Below are positions 55,059-64,000 of a stretch of DNA of 64,000 nt, piece by piece. The DNA is taken from assembly GCF_029892685.1 (NCBI RefSeq), contig NZ_JARXVD010000003.1, positions 310,001 to 374,000 of the forward strand, read 5' to 3'. Under the pieces are notes generated by a model, which was not told the origin of the DNA, made no database searches, and was given only the letters and a program-made list of their open reading frames with translations. Position 1 is the first letter of the stretch. Each line of letters starts with the position of its first letter. The translations under genes and the position numbers were made by a program. Source of the DNA: Mycobacterium sp. OTB74 (lineage in GTDB: Bacteria; Actinomycetota; Actinomycetes; Mycobacteriales; Mycobacteriaceae).

Positions 55059-55949
55059 TCAGTCCGCGTCGCAGTGGCAGCCGTCGGACTCTGGTGGCTC
55101 CACCTGGACGGTGGCGTGCGCCAGTCCCCGGGCGGCCATCACAGCGCGGGCGGACTGCAGTACCTGTGCTGAGTCGCCGTTGGAGGTCAGGTGCGCGGTG
55201 GCCATGTCCTTGCCGGGCACCAGGGTCCACACGTGTAGGTCGTGCACATCGGTGACGCCGTCGACGGCGGCCAGTGCCGCGCGCAACTCGTCGACGTCGA
55301 TGTGGCTGGGTGAGGATTCGGACAGGATGCGCAGGGCCGCGCGAGCTAGTGAGATGGCTCGCGGCAGGACCCACAGCGCCACCAGCACGGCGACCACGAC
55401 GTCGGCGTAGGGCCAGCCCGTGGTGACGGTGATGATGCCGGCGATCAGGACGCCGAGGCTGCCGACGGTGTCGGCGACGACCTCCATGTAGGCGCCCTTG
55501 ACGGCCAGGCTGTTCGCGGCATCCGAGCGCAGCAGCAGGACGACGATGGCGTTGGCCAGCAACCCGGCCAGAGCGACGACGATCATCGGCACGCCGGGGA
55601 TTTTCGGCGCATCACCGAGTCGTTCGACGGCTTCGTAGAGGATGAATGCCGCGACCCCCAGCAGCAGCACCGCATTGGCAACGGCGGTGAACACCTCGGC
55701 GCGATGCCAGCCGTAGGTGCGGGCTGCGGACGTCGACCCGCGGCGGGCCAGCGTGACGGCCGTCAGCCCCATGAACATGGCTACCAGGTCGGTCAGCATG
55801 TGGCCGGCGTCGGCCAGCAGCGCGATCGAATTGATCAGCAGCGCAGTGGTCAGCTCGATGACAAAGAAGACGGTGAGCACTGCCGCGGCAATGAGCATGC
55901 GGCTGACGCGGGCATTCGCGCCGTGGTTGTGGTCATGTCCGGCGCCCAT
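55059..55949 (-). CDS. CDF-family cation exporter
   Basis: The product is 296 residues from the ATG at 55949 (MGAGHDHNHGANARVSRML). The N-terminal His-rich HDHNHG is typical. Six membrane helices carry the metal residues DAGHMLTD (helix 2) and MEVVADTVGSLG (helix 5). The cytoplasmic domain contains HDLHVWTL and ends in a Cys-His-Cys tail (GCHCDAD). These features fit a zinc or cadmium/cobalt exporter. A perfect 8-bp-arm palindrome lies 10 bases before the start, so expression probably answers to a metal-sensing repressor. Confidence 0.9.
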   Translation of the reverse strand: MGAGHDHNHGANARVSRMLIAAAVLTVFFVIELTTALLINSIALLADAGHMLTDLVAMFMGLTAVTLARRGSTSAARTYGWHRAEVFTAVANAVLLLGVAAFILYEAVERLGDAPKIPGVPMIVVALAGLLANAIVVLLLRSDAANSLAVKGAYMEVVADTVGSLGVLIAGIITVTTGWPYADVVVAVLVALWVLPRAISLARAALRILSESSPSHIDVDELRAALAAVDGVTDVHDLHVWTLVPGKDMATAHLTSNGDSAQVLQSARAVMAARGLAHATVQVEPPESDGCHCDAD

Positions 55950-55959
55950 GGGCTCAATG

Positions 55960-55977
55960 TATGCGTAACTACGCATA
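55960..55977. promoter_or_regulatory. Palindromic operator of the CDF exporter
   Basis: TATGCGTA-AC-TACGCATA has perfect 8-bp arms. It lies 10 bases upstream of the exporter ATG, where it would overlap the promoter or ribosome site. The layout fits an ArsR/SmtB-type metal sensor, encoded elsewhere. Confidence 0.65.
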
Positions 55978-55993
55978 TGTCGCAAGCCGCACC

Positions 55994-56046
55994 GTGATTT
56001 GTGCACGAAAAAGGGCGCTCAGCGCCCTAGGATGTGCACAAATCAC
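55994..56046 (-). terminator. Nested long hairpin after the M50 protease gene
   Basis: The outer arms GTGATTTGTGCAC (55994-56006) and GTGCACAAATCAC (56034-56046) pair perfectly. The inner arms AGGGCGCT and AGCGCCCT (56012-56028) form a second palindrome. It stands 7 bases beyond the protease stop and in front of the CDF promoter, so it probably ends the protease transcript. Confidence 0.75.
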
Positions 56047-56053
56047 AGGGGGA

Positions 56054-56824
56054 TCAGGACCAGAAGCGGGTGAGGGCGCCGCCAATCATCGCCAGGCGCA
56101 CAGGCACGCCGGACAGCGCCACCAGGTGGTACACCAGCGTGAAGAACGCCCGATTCAACTGCGGTGCGATCAGCAGCAGCATCAGCACCATGAAGCCCCA
56201 CTGCTTGGCCGGCTGCAGCGCCCGCTGGGTGTCGTAACTCAGATGCGGTTCCAACGCGTTGTAGCCGTCCAGCCCGGGAATGGGCAGCATATTCAGCAGC
56301 AGCGCGGTGACCTGCAGGAAGCCCAGGTAGGCCACGCCGGCCCAGAACACGGCGTGGGCTTGGACGTCGTACATCGAGGCGGTCACGGCCAGGATCACCA
56401 CCGCCAGCACCAGGTTCGCGAAAGGGCCCGCCAGGCTCACCAAGGTCCGTTGCCGCTTGGTCATGTATGACGTGCGTAGATACACGGCCCCGCCCGGCAG
56501 ACCGATACCGCCGAGCGCGATGAACAGAGCCGGCAGCCCCAGTGACAGCAGCGGGTTCGCGTATTTGAGCGGGTTGAGTGTGAGGTAGCCGCGCAGCTCG
56601 ACGTCGCGGTCGCCGAAGCGCCACGCGGTGTAGGCGTGACCGAACTCGTGCAGACACAACGAGACGGTCCAGCCTGCGATGACGAACACGAAAACACCGG
56701 CGTAGGCCAGGGGCCGGACTTCGGAACCGGCGGCCCACGCGATGCCACCGCCTAGTCCGGTCAGCGCGACGATTCCCCAGAACAGCGGGCTGGGCCGAAC
56801 TCCATGCTTCGTTGGCATGCTCAC
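56054..56824 (-). CDS. Site-2 protease family (M50) membrane metalloprotease
   Basis: The product is 256 residues from a GTG at 56824 (an ATG two codons later is possible). The zinc motif HEFGH is at residues 59-63 inside a membrane helix, and the second M50 motif LPIPGLDGYN lies at about residues 183-192 in a later helix. Five to six hydrophobic segments are seen. Such proteases cut membrane-embedded regulators. The match in place to Rv0359 is good. It sits in a leftward pair with the next gene and is ended by the nested hairpin. Confidence 0.87.
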   Translation of the reverse strand: MSMPTKHGVRPSPLFWGIVALTGLGGGIAWAAGSEVRPLAYAGVFVFVIAGWTVSLCLHEFGHAYTAWRFGDRDVELRGYLTLNPLKYANPLLSLGLPALFIALGGIGLPGGAVYLRTSYMTKRQRTLVSLAGPFANLVLAVVILAVTASMYDVQAHAVFWAGVAYLGFLQVTALLLNMLPIPGLDGYNALEPHLSYDTQRALQPAKQWGFMVLMLLLIAPQLNRAFFTLVYHLVALSGVPVRLAMIGGALTRFWS

Positions 56825-56834
56825 CAGGAGAAAC

Positions 56835-57458
56835 CTAGCCGACTCGGAGCCAGCCTTGGATGTGACGGTAAAACGCAGACCGTCGGGCCGGGCGCGGCGC
56901 AGTCACTCCGTCTCGCTCGATGAGCAAGCCCGTGCTGCCAATTTGGACGGCTCGACCGCTCACCCACCCACGGGCACCGGTGCCCAGCGTCCGCGCCCGT
57001 AGTCCGGGCACCTGGGGCAGCGGCTCGATTTCGACGCCTGTGGATTGCCCGTCGAACAGCACGGTGTCATCGACCACGGCCTCGCCGGTGATGGCCGCAT
57101 CACGCGACGGTAGCCACCGGGCCGACCGCACGATCACCGCGCCGGTCTCGTCGCGGATCAAGGGAACCCGTTGCGCCGCACCAGTTCTGGCACGATGTGC
57201 GACACCCCACCGGGTTGGTCGCCAGGGCGGGACGAAGCCGACTTCGACATCGAGCAGGTCGTCGCGCAGCAGCCGGCTCAGGGTGGCGGCCAAAGCGACA
57301 TGCCCGCCGACGACGATCACCCGGGCCACTTGTTCGGGGACTGTCAGGTCGTCCGGCGCAGACACCTCGACGCACGTCAGACCGGTCAACGAACGGGGCA
57401 ACCGGCGGCCGTCGAACAGCAGCACCACGACATCTCCGGGGACGTCTCTGGCGGTCAA
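56835..57458 (-). CDS. Conserved mycobacterial protein of unknown function (Rv0358-like)
   Basis: The 207-residue soluble product starts MTARDVPGDVVVLLFDGRRL. The first half looks like a small alpha/beta domain (LTGLTCVEVSAPDDLTVPEQ, RVIVVGGHVALAATLSRLL). The second half contains lipid- or nucleotide-binding-like strands but no motif I can name. Its position beside purA and the M50 protease gene equals M. tuberculosis Rv0358. It runs into the protease gene with 10 bp between them, so they share a transcript, and it diverges from purA. Confidence 0.72.
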   Translation of the reverse strand: MTARDVPGDVVVLLFDGRRLPRSLTGLTCVEVSAPDDLTVPEQVARVIVVGGHVALAATLSRLLRDDLLDVEVGFVPPWRPTRWGVAHRARTGAAQRVPLIRDETGAVIVRSARWLPSRDAAITGEAVVDDTVLFDGQSTGVEIEPLPQVPGLRARTLGTGARGWVSGRAVQIGSTGLLIERDGVTAPRPARRSAFYRHIQGWLRVG

Positions 57459-57515
57459 GGCCTCTCCTCACGGCTCGCTGGGATAAGGTTGCTCACCGGC
57501 TGCCACAGTATTTAG

Positions 57516-59425
<1,910 letters not shown>

Positions 59426-59443
<18 letters not shown>

Positions 59444-60097
59444 CGGGCTGGGCTTGACTGCGTTGGCGGTGCGGCCCTGGAAGAGCGCGATCAATTGGTC
59501 GACGTTCCCCCGAAATGCGTTGCAGTCCACCAGCAAATTGCCGACCAGGGCAGACGAGGTGAATTGCAGGATCTGCGGGGTGGCGCCGCCGTAGGGCGCC
59601 CAGTAACGTGACGCATCGCCCGGGTACAGCGTGGACGCAAAGCCGCTGCCGCCAACGTAATTCGACGCAACCAGGCCCGGCACCTTGGACAGGTCCGGTG
59701 ATCCGATCTGTTGCCAGTACCAGTGCGGGATGTAGGACAGCGAGATGAAGACGCCGGCGTTGTTGAAGGCGTCGACCACCGCCCAAAAGTTGGTGATGTC
59801 ACCGGAATTGGCCTCGAAGTCGAGCATGGCGTAGCGGCCGCCGTTGTTGTGCAGCCAGGTGCGAGCCTGCGATGCCGGGTCGTTGGTGGTGACGTAGTGG
59901 TAGCCGATGCAGGGAAATTTGTTCTGCACGCACCATTGCGAGATCACCGGCCAGTATGGGTCCACGTAGTAGTCGCCCTCGGAGACCTTCTGCGTGATCC
60001 AGGAGAAGCCCTGGCCGGGCAGCTGCGATACGAACGCGGTGGCTGCGCCCACCGAATTGAAGTTGTTGTTCGAGGTGTCCGGACCGTAGAGCGTCAT
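59426..60097 (-). CDS. GH25-like glycoside hydrolase domain protein
   Basis: The 223-residue product begins MTLYGPDTSNNNFNSV. The N-terminal DTSNNN, GYHYVTTNDP, the acidic LDFEANSGD (Asp-x-Glu, possible catalytic pair) and NYVGGSG fit the TIM barrel of GH25 muramidases found in phage lysins and actinobacterial proteins. No signal peptide is visible, so either the protein is exported in another way or it acts inside the cell. It may be phage-derived. Activity is inferred. Confidence 0.7.
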
Positions 60098-60248
60098 CTG
60101 TCTCGCCTGTACATGACTCGGATTCGGTTGCCCAGGGTCACAATTCCACCGTAGTCCGTTTACCCGACGCGCGCCGCGAAGCGTGAACTGCGGTGTCGCA
60201 CCGTGTTATTGCCCCCCGAAAGCCCTCTCGAGGTGCGACGATGACGGC

Positions 60249-60908
60249 GTGAAAGCCACCGCTGGCCCGCGTAGCCGACTGACCACGCCACATGCGGCCG
60301 CCATTGCCGGCGTGCTGTTCGCGCTGCTGTTCGGTGTGGCACTGATCTGCATCAGGACCGCGTTGCCGGAAGGGGCCGAGCGGGGTGCACAGTTCTTCGA
60401 CGATTCGAGTATTCGGCTGCGGGTGGCGGGCGTGCTGATGCCGTTCGCCGGCATCGCTTTTCTCTGGTTCATCGGTGTGTTGCGCGACGGGTTCGGGGCA
60501 CTGGAGGACAAATTCTTCGCATCGGTTTTCCTCGGTAGTGGCCTGGTGTTTCTGTCGATGATTTTTGCCTCGACCGCGGTGGGGGCCGGCCTGATGGCGG
60601 TGAGCCATTCGGGCCTCGTGTCCGGTGTGCACGACGAGGTCATGGAATTCGGCCGCGCTCTGTTGATCGCCCTGGCCAGCACCTTTGCGCTGCGGATGGC
60701 TGCGGTCTTCATGATCTCGTCGGCCACCATCTGGCTCAAGACCGGACTGATGCCCAAGTGGCTGGTGGTCCTGACTTATGTTGTGGCCGTGGGCAATCTG
60801 ATCGCCGGGGACGTCAGTTTGTGGATTGTGCTGACCTTCCCGGTGTGGGTGTTGGTGGTCAGCGTGCTGCTGTTGGTGCGGGCCGGGGTGATCATGGGTG
60901 ACGACTGA
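60249..60908 (+). CDS. Multi-pass membrane protein of unknown function
   Basis: The product is 219 residues from a GTG at 60249; the frame extends upstream without a good start. Six hydrophobic segments are seen, including AAIAGVLFALLFGVALICI, FFASVFLGSGLVFLSMIFAS and VVLTYVVAVGNLIAGDVSLW. The loops are short with few charges. I recognise no transporter or enzyme signature. It is convergent with the VOC gene, 18 bp from its stop. Confidence 0.7.
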   Translation: MKATAGPRSRLTTPHAAAIAGVLFALLFGVALICIRTALPEGAERGAQFFDDSSIRLRVAGVLMPFAGIAFLWFIGVLRDGFGALEDKFFASVFLGSGLVFLSMIFASTAVGAGLMAVSHSGLVSGVHDEVMEFGRALLIALASTFALRMAAVFMISSATIWLKTGLMPKWLVVLTYVVAVGNLIAGDVSLWIVLTFPVWVLVVSVLLLVRAGVIMGDD

Positions 60909-60925
60909 GGCCGGCTTGATCTGCG

Positions 60926-61387
60926 CTAGGCGTTTTCGAGTTCGGCGATCACGATCTTCTTCTGCCGCATCATCGCCTGCACCTGTTCTGGCCTGCCCAG
61001 CAGTTGGTCCATGTTCGAGGGGATGATCTGCCAGCTGATGCCGAACTTGTCCTTGCACCACCCGCATTGCTCGGACTCGGGCACGTGCGAGAGCTTGGAC
61101 CAGTACGCGTCGATCTCGTCCTGGTCGGCGCACCGGATCACGAACGAGATGGCCTCGTTGAACGTGAACATCGGCCCGCCGTCCAGGCAGACGAATTCGA
61201 TTCCGTTGAGGGTGAATCGCCCATTGAGGACCTTGCCGGACATGCCGGCGAAGTGTTCGTCGAGGGCCGCGTCGGGGTATTCCTCCACCGAGATGATCCG
61301 TGAATTCGGAAACACCTCGACGTAGTACTGCATGGCTTCGCGGGCCTGGTCGTTGAACCAGAGGCACGGCTGGATGGTTTCGGGCAA
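60926..61387 (-). CDS. PhnB/VOC-superfamily protein
   Basis: The 153-residue product starts MPETIQPCLWFNDQAREAMQ and shows the PhnB-like pattern of the vicinal-oxygen-chelate fold: YVEVFPNSRI, FTLNGIEFVCLDGGP, FVIRCADQDEIDAYW and CGWCKDKFGISWQIIP. These proteins are often called 3-demethylubiquinone methyltransferase-like, but the activity of most is unknown. It is followed upstream by the SRPBCC and ArsR genes in the same direction, a common trio in actinobacteria. Confidence 0.85.
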   Translation of the reverse strand: MPETIQPCLWFNDQAREAMQYYVEVFPNSRIISVEEYPDAALDEHFAGMSGKVLNGRFTLNGIEFVCLDGGPMFTFNEAISFVIRCADQDEIDAYWSKLSHVPESEQCGWCKDKFGISWQIIPSNMDQLLGRPEQVQAMMRQKKIVIAELENA

Positions 61388-61425
61388 GAGTCGGGTTCTC
61401 CTGTCTCGCAGTGGTTTTCGTCAGG

Positions 61426-61908
61426 TCAGACCAACAGCGCATCGATCTGGCTGAGGGCGCCGGTCATGCCCTCGACCATGCCCATCGCGGTCACCTTCTC
61501 CAGCTGTTCGGCGTCGGTGAACCGGGTGAGGATGGTCATCCGGGTGCCGCCGTCGACCCCTTCGAAGGACACCTCCAGGCGCATGGTGGGCATGTCGAGA
61601 TCGGGTTCGCCGTCGGGGCGGGAGAATCCGTCTTCGACGACCAGTCGGTGCGGTGGCTGCGTTTCGACGGTGCGCCACCAGCCCGGTGCTTTCTCCCCCT
61701 CGGGGCCGGTCATGTGATAGCGAGACTCACCGCCGGGTGTCAGCTCGTGCCGGGTGAAAGTGGCCGGCCAGGTTGGCGGACCCCACCACCGTTCCAGCTG
61801 ACGGGGGTCCTCCCATACCTGCCACACCCGCTCAGGCGGCGCACTGAACTCCGTGACGAAGGTCAGGGTGAGTGCCTGTGCGTCGATGTCGCTGCTGACG
61901 ACGGTCAT
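61426..61908 (-). CDS. SRPBCC/AHSA1-domain protein
   Basis: The product is 160 residues from the ATG at 61908 (MTVVSSDIDAQALTLTFVTE). The helix-grip fold is indicated by FSAPPERVWQVWEDPRQLERWWGP, then a beta sheet, and ends MGMVEGMTGALSQIDALL, typical of AHSA1-like (activator of Hsp90 ATPase) proteins. The ligand is unknown. Its start overlaps the ArsR-type gene's end by four bases, so it is translationally coupled to the repressor and shares its promoter. Confidence 0.87.
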   Translation of the reverse strand: MTVVSSDIDAQALTLTFVTEFSAPPERVWQVWEDPRQLERWWGPPTWPATFTRHELTPGGESRYHMTGPEGEKAPGWWRTVETQPPHRLVVEDGFSRPDGEPDLDMPTMRLEVSFEGVDGGTRMTILTRFTDAEQLEKVTAMGMVEGMTGALSQIDALLV

Positions 61909-62270
61909 CGGTGTCCTCTCGGTTGATTCGGGCCGTATCCGTCCTCGGCGAGGATGGCCTCGATAGCTGTGGCGCGGTCGCGCCACAGTGCTTCATAGCG
62001 CTGCAACAGCTGTTCGGCGCGTCGCAGGGTTTCCGGGACCGCCCGGACAAGCTGCTCGCGACCTCGGCGTTCCTTGCGAACCAGGGCCGCCGCCGTCAGT
62101 ACCGCGACGTGCTTCTGCACCGCGGCGAAACTCATGTCGTAGCCGCGCGCCAGTGCGCTGACCGACTGGTCGCTGTGCATCGTGCGGGTGACGATGTCGC
62201 GGCGGGTGGCATCGGCCAGCGCGTGGAAGATCCGGTCGATCTCCTCATCGGTGAACGAATCTACAACCAT
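61905..62270 (-). CDS. ArsR-family HTH repressor
   Basis: The product is 121 residues starting MVVDSFTDEEIDRIFHALAD. A winged helix with LADATRRDIVTRTM, YDMSFAAVQKHVAVL (recognition helix) and RKERRGREQLVRA follows. No cysteine pair for metal binding is present, so it is of the metal-independent type usually paired with AHSA1 genes. Its ATG lies inside a 12-bp-arm palindrome (62258-62283), the clearest sign of autoregulation in the window. Confidence 0.9.
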   Translation of the reverse strand: MVVDSFTDEEIDRIFHALADATRRDIVTRTMHSDQSVSALARGYDMSFAAVQKHVAVLTAAALVRKERRGREQLVRAVPETLRRAEQLLQRYEALWRDRATAIEAILAEDGYGPNQPRGHR

Positions 62271-62283
62271 TTGGTTGTAGATT
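62258..62283. promoter_or_regulatory. ArsR operator covering the start codon
   Basis: The arms AATCTACAACCA (62258-62269) and TGGTTGTAGATT (62272-62283) are perfectly complementary over 12 bp around a TT centre. The repressor's start codon lies at 62268-62270. Binding here would block a leaderless transcript directly. Confidence 0.8.
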
Positions 62284-62319
62284 AGGCCGCGGCAGTGGGT
62301 CGGTCAAGGGCGGCTGCGA

Positions 62320-62508
62320 TCAATTCACGCGCAGCGCCGACGCCGGGCAGAGTTTGACGGCCTCGCGGGCGTGATCGGCCTCGGCGGCCGGAACCTCGTC
62401 GGCCAGCACCACGACGACGCCGTCGTCGTCCTGATCGAACAGCGCCCCGGCAACCATCACGCAATTGCCGGAAGCGATGCAGGCGTCCCGATCGGCCTCG
62501 ATATGCAT
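62320..62508 (-). CDS. 3Fe-4S ferredoxin
   Basis: The 62-residue protein starts MHIEADRDACIASGNCVMVA. Cysteines at 10 and 16, and at about 54 in LCPASALR, give the three-cysteine pattern of actinobacterial ferredoxins that serve P450s. No P450 gene adjoins it in this window. It is a paralog of FdxD (14206-14397), with a similar length and spacing. It stands alone in its gap, 50 bp from the ArsR operator region. Confidence 0.88.
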   Translation of the reverse strand: MHIEADRDACIASGNCVMVAGALFDQDDDGVVVVLADEVPAAEADHAREAVKLCPASALRVN

Positions 62509-62733
62509 AGACCAATCATGGTCTCGCGTGCGTCAAAAGTGGTGGTATTGCGCAGAAATGGCCGGCGGATTTGGGTGGTGCTGCCGTCGAGGTGCTATGC
62601 CGAATGTGACGGCTCCTGTCGAGCTCCGTCGAAAATGTCGACGGCTTCCGACACATTCGTCATACGGACGTTGACCGCTGGGGCTACCAGTCCGCGCCGT
62701 GCGAGCCGGGCAGTAGCCCAGCCAAACCCGGCC

Positions 62734-64000
62734 CTAGTCGCGCTTGAGCGCCGCTTCTTCCAGGTCCAGCCCGTGCAGCACCGCCCGCAGCACCTCGTCA
62801 TCGATGCGTCCGGCGTCGCGTTCGGCGATGAATGTGGCGCGTTCGGCGGCCAGCATCTCCGCCCGCATCCGCCGCAGTGCCGACGCCGGGCTTTCGCCGA
62901 TGTCATCGTCGCTGCGGCCCAGGCGCTCCCATACGGCGTTGCGGCGCTGGTCGTTCCAGTGGTGCAACACGGTGCCGACCTGCTGCTGGACGTTGGAGTC
63001 GTCACCGCGGGCCAGCAATTCATCCAGTCGATCGGCAGCGGCCTGGGCAGCGCGGGTCGACGCGGCCGCCTCTTTCAGGGCGTCCTGGTGCACCTGAGCC
63101 TCGCTGCTCACGTCGAGCATCCTGATCAACCAGGGCAGCGTCAGGCCGTGCAGCAGAAGCGTGCCGATCACCACGACGAAGGTCAGGAACACCAACTGGG
63201 GCCGGCCCGGGAAGGGCGCACCAGACAGCGTGGACATCGGCACACCGAAGGCGGCCGCCAGCGACACCACGCCGCGCATGCCGGCCCACGCGACGATGAA
63301 CACCTGCGAAGGTGTGGGCCGCGCTTCGCGCTCATTGATCCGGGGCCACAGCGCCCGGGGCACGTACGCCATGAAGTACACCCAGGCGATCCGCACCGCG
63401 ATGACGGTCGCCAGTACCGCGGCCGAGGCGATCGCCAGCGTCGCGGCGCGGATTCCGGTCAGTTCGTCGATGACCTGGGGCAGCTGCAGGCCGATCATCA
63501 GGAAGGCGAACGATTCCAGGATCAGCGTCACGGCCTTCCACACCGCGTCGTCCTGCAGGCGGGTGGCGTAGGTGGCATGGGTGGAGCGCTGGCCCAGCAG
63601 GACGGCCGCCACCACCACAGCGATAACCCCCGAGCCGTGCGCCTCCTCGGCTAGCCAGTAGACGAAGAACGGGGCGACCAGACCGATGGCGCTTTCCACC
63701 AGCGGGTCGTCCAGCCAGGTCCGGATGTACTCGATCAGCAGGCCGGTCAGCAGCCCGACCAGGATGCCGCCGACGGCGGCCAGCGCGAAGGTGCCCAGTG
63801 CTCCGGTCCATGTTGTGGCAGCACCGACAGCGGCGGCCAGTGAGACCTTGTAGGCGGTCAGCGCGGTGGCGTCGTTGAACAGGCTCTCGCCGCCCAGCAG
63901 GGTCATGATCTGCCGTGGCAGCCCCAGCCTGCGGCCGATTGCCGTCGCCGACACCGCGTCGGGCGGCGCGACGATGGCGCCCAACGTCAGCGCCGCGGCC
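62734..64000 (-). CDS. Na+/H+ antiporter (CPA1 family), cut by right edge
   Basis: 422 codons run from the window edge to the stop at 62734, and the N-terminus lies outside. The visible part includes the family blocks GAIVAPPDAVSATAIGRRLG and LLGGESLFNDATAL, where the Asp residues transport protons, and then eight or more hydrophobic helices. A soluble helical tail from about residue 290 has LHHWNDQRRNAVWERLGRSD. It exchanges sodium for protons across the membrane. A similar full-length protein is Rv2287 (about 540 residues). Confidence 0.9.
   Translation of the reverse strand, partial: AAALTLGAIVAPPDAVSATAIGRRLGLPRQIMTLLGGESLFNDATALTAYKVSLAAAVGAATTWTGALGTFALAAVGGILVGLLTGLLIEYIRTWLDDPLVESAIGLVAPFFVYWLAEEAHGSGVIAVVVAAVLLGQRSTHATYATRLQDDAVWKAVTLILESFAFLMIGLQLPQVIDELTGIRAATLAIASAAVLATVIAVRIAWVYFMAYVPRALWPRINEREARPTPSQVFIVAWAGMRGVVSLAAAFGVPMSTLSGAPFPGRPQLVFLTFVVVIGTLLLHGLTLPWLIRMLDVSSEAQVHQDALKEAAASTRAAQAAADRLDELLARGDDSNVQQQVGTVLHHWNDQRRNAVWERLGRSDDDIGESPASALRRMRAEMLAAERATFIAERDAGRIDDEVLRAVLHGLDLEEAALKRD

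Overview
The window comes from a high-GC actinobacterium, almost certainly a fast-growing Mycobacterium/Mycolicibacterium. It carries a complete mce4 cholesterol-import operon with its catabolic neighbours (FadD19, EchA19, FadE26/FadE27, FadD17, FdxD, Hsd4A), KstR-type operators of the form TnnAACnnGTTnnA, OtsA, an MmpL transporter, and the conserved mycobacterial dedA / fba / DUF3151 / M50 protease / purA neighbourhood. All names rest on remembered protein similarity, motifs and gene order; no search was run.

Layout. 0-0.4 kb: edge of a membrane protein. 0.5-7.3 kb: epimerase and EchA19 leftward, divergent from FadD19, a flavin monooxygenase and a GMC oxidoreductase, with a KstR site in the divergent gap. 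7.2-9.3 kb: a PucR-type regulator and an LpqN-type lipoprotein. 9.3-14.0 kb: leftward operon fadE26-fadE27-fadD17-SDR. 14.2-26.1 kb: rightward fdxD-hsd4A, then yrbE4AB-mce4ABCDEF and two Mce-associated genes behind two KstR sites. Together these import cholesterol and start beta-oxidation of its side chain. 26.1-37.4 kb: otsA coupled to a tiny upstream gene, a secreted protein, an SDR, a two-component system facing an MmpL transporter, a CoA-transferase pair with an IclR regulator and paired operators, and an LLM oxidoreductase.

37.45-51.2 kb is an accessory island: a truncated IS6110-like element, decayed gene fragments, short palindromes and direct repeats, small cysteine-rich ORFs, and, filling most of it, two adjacent giant genes (1639 and 1268 codons). 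Their beta-rich, lysine-poor products match no family I recognise. This pair is the best candidate for an undescribed system.

51.2-64 kb returns to core genome: dedA, a zinc alcohol dehydrogenase, fba, DUF3151, a CDF metal exporter with a palindromic operator, an M50 protease, purA, a thioesterase, a GH25-like protein, a small ArsR/SRPBCC/VOC cluster, a ferredoxin and a Na+/H+ antiporter cut by the right edge. In M. tuberculosis the mce4 block (Rv349x-Rv351x) and the fba-purA block (Rv0356c-Rv0364) lie far apart, so the island sits at a rearrangement junction relative to that genome.
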